From positions 2,071,501-2,135,500 of the forward strand of contig JAILWY010000010.1 in the NCBI GenBank assembly GCA_022113835.1: a DNA stretch of 64,000 nt, written 5' to 3'. Shown here piece by piece: positions 57,552-64,000 of the stretch; the stretch's first letter is position 1; each line of letters starts with the position of its first letter. The notes below the pieces were generated by a model. The model was given only the letters and a program-made list of their open reading frames with translations. It was not told where the DNA came from and ran no database searches. Origin of the DNA: Atopsyche davidsoni (lineage: Eukaryota; Arthropoda; Insecta; Trichoptera; Hydrobiosidae). The position numbers and the translations under genes were made by a program.

Positions 57552-57852
57552 CAGTAAAACTTCGATAAAAACCTCGGACCCCTGCCAAACGGATCAAAAA
57601 TCCTGACAAAAAATCCGGTCAAATTTAAAGAAAAAACGTTTTAAATGCGAAAATGTAAAAAAGTCAATTTTTTTTCGTAATTTTCGAGAGTTCATTATCA
57701 AAAAAAAGCAGCAAACTTCAAAAGTGCAAAAAAAACTTGATTCCTTGATATCACACAGCAACATCACTTCACGACGAGTGTATTTTCAAAAAAAACTTTT
57801 TTGATTTATTTTAAACCTATTCCAGTTGGTGCGTTAAATCGAGGTTTTACTG
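57552..57852. mobile_element. MITE family P, copy 2
   Basis: 301 bp flanked by TA, with ends CAGTAAAACTTCGATAAAAA and (inverted) CAGTAAAACCTCGATTTAAC. Shares AAATCCGGTCAAAT and TTTTCGAGAGTT with the copy at 10803. Confidence 0.8.
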
Positions 57853-60800
57853 TACTTATAATTAATATTATTTTAATAAACCTTGCCAATGTTTATACAT
57901 TTTTTGTATGAAATAAGACGAAGTACTTTTGCCTAAGATTTTCTCACAATTCACTGAAATATCGCTTTTTCAAAATACCGAAATATCGCTATCAAACTTG
58001 ATAGCGAATTAAATTAAAATTGACAAGATTTATTAAAATCATATTACTTGTAAGATTTTATCAAATCAAGCTGTTTCTTTTTCTCCTAGTTTTTCAAAAT
58101 ATTTACTACGTTGTCGTTTTATTTTCATTTCTTTGATTCTGACATTATTTTATACAACGACAAAAAGCTTTACGACGTTTACAGCAAAAAATATATAGAA
58201 AGTGATTGGGAATTATTCAAACGTACTTTTACCATTAATTTTAATATTAGTGTCGTCTGCAAAAAAATATTAGTTTTCCAAGAAATATCATAAACATTTT
58301 TATTGAAAATTAAAATTGTGCAAATACGTCTTTGAGTTCCATAACCCGCTCTGGGTATACTAAAAAAATATTGTCAGTGGGATACTATGTTTTAAAATGA
58401 AATCTAAAATATACTTATGTGCAAAATACGCGAAAACAATCCTCGAAACGGCTTTTTTGAGTTTATTTTTTATTAAATGCCGTCATTGAGTCGCCTGTCC
58501 TATTTGCATCATTGTATATCGCATTGTATTATATACTGGATATTGGTTACTGGTTTAATGTGTATTTATTAGTCACATGCGGGAGCACTTCAAGCTTATA
58601 CCGAGTGAGCATGAGACATCAGAGGTGGACTAAACCAATAATAACAATCAAAGTAATCAATCACAATCAATTCAATTTATTAAATTAATAAAAAAGGGTA
58701 ACGGGGCTGGTTCCATTTCAGAGTTTTTTTTTGATAATTTTAGGAAATATTTTGTGAAAAATCAAATCGGTATTTTCGCTACGGATATCTGCTAACCACA
58801 TTATTTTCTGATCGGCTATTCGTGTTTGTAGATTATGTGTGGAGTATTATAGATATTTTTTTAAATATTTAGCGAGTCGCAGCCCTGGGCATAAGGCAGG
58901 CCTCGATCCGCCCTCAGCGGACACCCCGAAAGCCTGATCATTTTAACAGTTGATGACCTGCTGATGACCTGAATTGCTTTGTGGGAAGATGATGCTATCT
59001 CTAAGGATTTAAATAGCTTGTTTTGTGGAGTCGAGCGCATCACTCCGTGCGAGTAAAGTCGACATTTAATTGATATACTGTAGATTTTATTTAGTTTGAT
59101 GAAAGATGTGAGTCGATTTTTAGATGTGTAGCTTTATTAAATTTAACCAGTCTATAAAATTTTTCTTTCTAAACCATGCTTTAGTTTTTACTGGAAAGCT
59201 CTTTGGGATTTAACTGGATTACACTAATTGCGTGTGTATAATTATATTGTGTACTATTACAAACACTAACAGAAGACCCCGGCGTTTCCCGAAAATGGCC
59301 TGCTAAAAGTTTCAATTGCACTCGATTTCAATAATAAATGGTCCTAAGCATTTGAGTGCTGGTTACACTGAAGGACGGTTAATGATCCATGGTCACCTCT
59401 GGTTCAAAATGTATCCACTGTCTCTGTTCAGAAGATTGAACAACGATAGCTTTGGGCGAGTTGTCAAAATATACGAAACTCTGCCAAATTCACAGATGCT
59501 AGTTAACACTGACCCATGCCATGTCCTCAAATAGCGTTGTGCCAAATTGTGTCTAGCAGTGTCTGTTTTGAATACCTCGAGTTGTATTTAGTTAACATGT
59601 AGAGATGACACCAGGTCGTGGATGCGGTTTCTTGCTTTCAGCAGTGAAGATGCCAAGTAGCGGTAACCTGCGCGGGAAGAGTGGGCACGTATTTAGTAGA
59701 CGTATCATAAATTTTATTGCTCTAAAACGGATATCACGTCGGACTTCATAGGCAAAAAAACCAGAGAGACAAGGCACCAGACAAGTTTGTATTCAAACCG
59801 CACGTCTGCCTGTCAACTTGCAGCGCCAAAATCTCTTAGCATATCTCCAGAACACGTTTGAACCTCCAGATTGTTTAGTAACTAGCAAGGTTACTTGCCG
59901 AAAAAAGGGTTACGATTTCGAGAAATGATAGTTGTATGGTTGAGGTTTCTGCTTTGAGCAATGAGAGATAAATTTAAACCAACCGGTTGCTTAGTGGCTG
60001 GCGTAGTTTTTTACTTTCTGTGGAGTTCCAGATTTGGACAATGATATGGGATACATTAAAGCCACCTCGTGCAATTGCTAACTTTAGGGCTGCGATAAAT
60101 TTAAGACATTTGATAGCTCCGAGGCTGTCGTGTATACTTTCCAGGGGAGCGACGTTATGTTTATTAATATTTTTGTAAGTGATGCTGAAAGACAGTACTT
60201 TTACAATTTGAATGATTTTTTTTAGATTTTACTTTTGCATTTATTCCTGTCTGCTATACAAATCAGCGTTAGAGTGTGAAATGAATTATTTATGGTGTTT
60301 GAATTAATTATTATTATGGGGATGCTGGCGATCGGCCAGTGATGTTCGCTGAAATCGGACAGAATGCTCGCCGAACATCTACGTCAGACAGTTAAAATAT
60401 AAATTAGGTTAATAGTGGTCAATTCACGTTTGTCAAACATCAACACCCGATTTCAGGAAGGCTAATCTACGGCATAGTTAACAAGTACATCTAAGGCTAA
60501 TAATAATCAAACCGGCAGCAAAGATTATATATAATACTAAGAAAAACATTTTCATCATATACAAAGCGTTGCTATAGTATTTGTATAGTTTTAAACGTTT
60601 AAAACGAATGCAAAATATGTTGGTTTAGGTAGCTAATCGGTTTGATCAGTTTTATTAAAAGCAGTTTAAAAAATTAACTATACAGAACTCATCAGATTAA
60701 ATTACACCTACGGCTCCGTTGCAGATATTCAGTTTCCAGAAGCGTTTTGATGCTATTCCCACTCCTAAGTTACTCTAGTCTTACTCGGAGAAGGGGATGA

Positions 60801-62650
60801 TTTTTGAGTTATAAACATCCCGTTTTTGGCATAAGCAGCCAGAGCTATATAAGCTCTCACCAGCTTTGCACCTTAACTGCTTCAGTGACCTAGGTCTAGA
60901 CATGTCGAAGGGTTGTTGATTTATCAAAATAGCAGCGAATCGCTTGAGAGAACATCGGAGGCTAATGAGCAATGGCTCTATTGATAATCTGATGCTAGGG
61001 GTTGACGGTGAACGCGGGAGCAAAGGATACTGCCCTCGTAAACGGACCCCCCGTGGCTTGATAGGGGTCGCCTATGGGTCGAGCACGGTGTATATAGAAT
61101 AGTTATGGGATATAACTGTAGCAACGAACAAACATTGAAGCTTCCCGAGCGCGAGTGCAGCGGACCGAGCACCGTCAGCCGATGGCGCTTCCAAAGCAGA
61201 CTCTCAAGGCTGAGCTATTCATATATTCATTTCGCTCGGAATATAAATTAAATGTCCATTGCCCCCGGCTTACGAGCGGTCGTAAGACATAAAACACGGT
61301 TTGGTAATTATTTAATACTCGATTGTGAATTCTCCAAGGAAGGCCATTGTTGTGGCGGCCGTCCCAAGATGCTCGGGCGCCGCGACACGGCTGGGGCGCC
61401 GCTGCCTTCATAATGATGATCATTTTGAAGTTCACTTATTAAAACATTAAAGGCACCCATTTTTATTCAAAGCACGTAGTAAAATAAATCATAAAATCAA
61501 ATAAAAAAAGCTTCTGATCACTTCTACACCTGCGAGTGATGTTTGAATGTCGCTAAACACACATACACAGCCTAACAGATTATTCATTGCTTGAGTGGAC
61601 CGCACGCCACCGGGAATCCCATTTGATTAGGTTTATCGATTTATCAGTGAAATCTCACAAAAACTACTGGTATGTGGCAACAACCATGTGCAATTTGTTG
61701 GTCGCGACCGCGATCTGTTGCTACGGGCGCTTTAGAGAGACCTGCGTCCGAGTCCGGCGGTTCCCGTGGCTCAAATGGAAATAAAAAAAAAAAAACATAT
61801 TTAACTGATTGCGACTTGAATCCGTACAGGCGTCCTCCCATTCTCAAAACGACAATAAATGAGTGTTTCCAGTCGAGCGCCCCGCGGCGCCAAGGCCCCG
61901 CGGCCCGACAATGGCCGTGGAGAGCGCCACTCCCTGCCGGGCGCTCCGCTGAACAACCCAAATCAACACCTTTATATTTTGTTCAACCACAAGCCTAGCA
62001 TGCATGTGTGTATACTTTTGATATGCGCACTTCTGGGCTGTGTAGCCTGTCTGCATTCAAAAAAAGACTTTGAATACGCGACGTGCCCGGCAGCTCCGGC
62101 CCCGTGTTGCGGTTTTCGTTTCACGGCGCACCTTATATGAACGCCTCGCTTGCGAGAAAACATCTGGTTGATTCTTCGGCATATTTTTAAATGAGAATGC
62201 ATCGGGAGCTGCGTCGAATGTTTGGATAGCGTGTGGGATAATGTATGTGCGTGTGTTTTCACTCGCCTCTCGACCTTGGCATCTGAAATGCGCTCAAACG
62301 GAAGCTTAAACCACAGCGCGTTGACGCGGGGATGAGATCGCCAATATCCTCGCAACCGTTGCTACTTATTTTAAACTTAATGAATAATAATATAAGCGAA
62401 CGGGTTTTGTAAAATTATTAATTACTTGCACGAGTTTTCATAAATATATGTAGGCTTTCAACTGCACCCGACTTCGAGGAAGCGCGCTGAAAATACAAAT
62501 TAAAGGGTGCACTTTTCGATTGTTTTCAAGCTCTAACCATCGGATAATCATACAAGTAGAAAAGCGCGTAAATTCAAGTATAAAGTCGATTTTGGCATAT
62601 TCGAATTAAGTCGATTATCAATACGAATTGAGTTTTTATGCACATTATAA

Positions 62651-63117
62651 TTAACACACTAAAGGCGGGGCGGGTACTAGTACCCGTTTCGCGGACTACT
62701 GTCTGAAGGCGGGGCGCATATTAATACGTTTTTTTAATGTGTTTACTCTAAAAGCGGCAGAAGGTCATTTTATTCTTTAGGTTTACAGCTCGAAATGTTT
62801 GCTTAGGACTCGTCAACGTTACTTCTACCAATACTGTCCAGTGATTCTGAGTAAAGTGACAATGAAGAAGTGGAGTGGTCAAAGAATGATAATCTTCCAA
62901 TTATTGAACAATTTTTAGGACAAAATGGTGTTGTTATGATGCCAAGTAATCCGCAAAGTGTGTACAAAGTGGTTCAACTTTTTATAGAAAACGATTTATT
63001 TGACTACATCCAAATCAAAGAGTGTATAGACTAGACTTCACACGCGCAATTTTACGCGAATTTTGCCCGCTACGCACATCAGTTTAGTCAATTTGGTACC
63101 CGCTTAATGTGTGTTAA
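62651..63117 (+). mobile_element. piggyBac-like remnant, copy 2
   Basis: 467 bp with TTAACACACTAAAGGCG at the left and AATGTGTGTTAA at the right, TTAA at both ends. Contains the palindrome GGGTACTAGTACCC and GCGGACTACTGTCTGAAGGC. It keeps a short piece of piggyBac transposase N-terminus (IIEQFLGQNG, MPSNPQSVYKVVQLF, FDYIQ), interrupted. Non-autonomous. Confidence 0.85.
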
Positions 63118-63138
63118 CAGAATTTTTATATTTAAAAA

Positions 63139-63330
63139 AATGGTTAGTCTGCTGGTCCAGTGGTTATTAGAGCGGGGGCCCTCGATCGAGAGATCCCCGG
63201 TTTGATGCCAGGTGAATACCAAGCCGACAAAAAACAAACTGAACCTGCTTCAGTGTAGTATGTGATCCTGGTATAGCACTGCCTCGAGGTCTAGTCGTTA
63301 GCACGCTTGCCCTCTAATCATGGATTCCTT
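63139..63330 (+). repeat. Two tRNA-like SINE heads
   Basis: CTGCTGGTCCAGTGGTTATTAG and GGTTTGATGCC form box A and B of one; AGGTCTAGTCGTTAGCACGC near 63290 begins another. Neither folds into a complete tRNA by eye. Confidence 0.45.
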
Positions 63331-64000
63331 AAAAAATAGATTTTTCAATTCACAAAAAATCAGGTCTTATGTAATAAAACTCTTTCAATTCAAAGTATGT
63401 TACCCTGCTGAGAACAAGTCAAATACGGGAGACGTACATATCTACACAAACCCAGACACAATTACTCTTAAATTCTTCAGACAACTTGCTCTCCTGGCAT
63501 TGTCTTGCAACCTCCAGTTTGTCCACAGTGGTTAAAGACTTCTCGCTCAAATTAGTATGTCTCTTAGAGTCTAAATAGGATTTGATTTAATATACTATAA
63601 AAATGAAATGAAAGCGCTAGACCTCGAAGCGCGACTGCTTCGGGATGAACACGGATAAAATACAAAAAAAACATACCACGTAACAAAGGGGATCACATCG
63701 ACGTCCGCAACGATGTCTGCGGATGCCGAGCAGTGGGCTGTTAGCCATAACGAATGGGTTTCACAGAATCGTGGGTCATAAGTCGCCATTTTAAATGATT
63801 AGACGCCGTTTCACAGAGACCGTGCCTTCTCTGATCCCAAGGCCGGACCGTGTCGCAAATATAAACTGCAAATTAAGATGGCGATGGGAGGCGGCGGGTA
63901 TTCATTACCAATATTATTGTGTCATCCTAAATTATTTTTAGGGTCATTACGAGAAGCGAGGCTTTTCCAGATAACGGCTCCCCAGCGGCCCGCGAGGGGT

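Larger units (their letters stand above)
46425..64000 (+). other. Probable first intron of peroxidasin, running off the window
   Basis: 17.6 kb without a recognisable peroxidasin exon on the plus strand. Contents: hAT MITEs (46554-46889, 48091-48348), repeat C (48410-48543, 49430-49520, 49919-49985), Helitron (50010-50246), a hAT transposase scrap (51666-52060), tRNA-like pieces (54010-54085, 63139-63330), MITEs A and P, repeat B, a SINE, a GC-rich stretch at 57040-57240 and a piggyBac copy (62651-63117). Stretches 47000-48060, 52330-54000 and 58000-62640 hold nothing I can assign; 61340-62360 is GC-richer but has no convincing exon. Confidence 0.45.

Noticed and set aside
59316..60178. Short plus-strand frames in the right part of the window as peroxidasin exons
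   Set aside because: None shows leucine-rich repeat, Ig or peroxidase motifs, and splice sites do not fit phase 2.

Overview
The window is nuclear DNA of an animal, almost certainly an insect. It is AT-rich, its genes are split by long introns with GT...AG borders, and it is crowded with small transposon remnants (mariner, piggyBac, hAT, pogo-like and Helitron types) and tRNA-derived SINEs. There is no operon structure, no prokaryotic feature and no long viral reading frame. The insect order cannot be told from the sequence alone.

Three genes can be supported. (1) At the left edge, on the minus strand, are the first two coding exons of an aromatic amino acid hydroxylase, most like phenylalanine hydroxylase (Henna): a 25-codon start exon at 7077-7151 behind a TATA box, a 6-kb intron, then the ACT regulatory-domain exon at 783-1086. 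The catalytic exons lie off the left end. (2) In the centre, on the minus strand from 30865 to 17243, is a complete 14-exon gene reconstructed here from splice sites, reading phases and domains. It encodes a secreted mosaic protein of about 2061 residues: signal peptide, one sushi/CCP domain, acidic linker and EGF, a short EGF, about 32 EGF modules in one uninterrupted 4272-bp exon, two CCP domains, two HYR domains, an unrecognised two-cysteine domain and a His-Gln-Pro repeat tail. A poly(A) signal follows. It looks like an insect extracellular-matrix or adhesion protein of the fibrillin/SVEP1 type. (3) On the plus strand at 46258-46424 is the first coding exon of peroxidasin, with signal peptide and LRR N-terminal cap. 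I recognise none of the remaining exons in the following 17.5 kb.

Layout: 1-7.3 kb hydroxylase gene; 7.3-17.2 kb intergenic, with Helitron, two abutting pogo-like MITEs, SINEs and a mariner deletion derivative; 17.2-30.9 kb the EGF/CCP/HYR gene with TE-filled introns; 30.9-45.9 kb intergenic, with a MITE-derived tandem array, a mariner nested in a MITE, a second mariner derivative, simple repeats and hairpins; 46-64 kb peroxidasin exon 1 and a probable giant intron 1 full of hAT, Helitron, pogo-like and piggyBac remnants.

The three genes share no obvious pathway. Two encode extracellular-matrix proteins and one an amino-acid-metabolism enzyme. The most novel items are the EGF/CCP/HYR gene (its single giant EGF exon, acidic insert with a KRRRR site, and HQP tail), the tandem array with a higher-order repeat built from a MITE terminus, and an unclassified short dispersed repeat with at least nine copies. 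All assignments come from reading the sequence; no searches were run.
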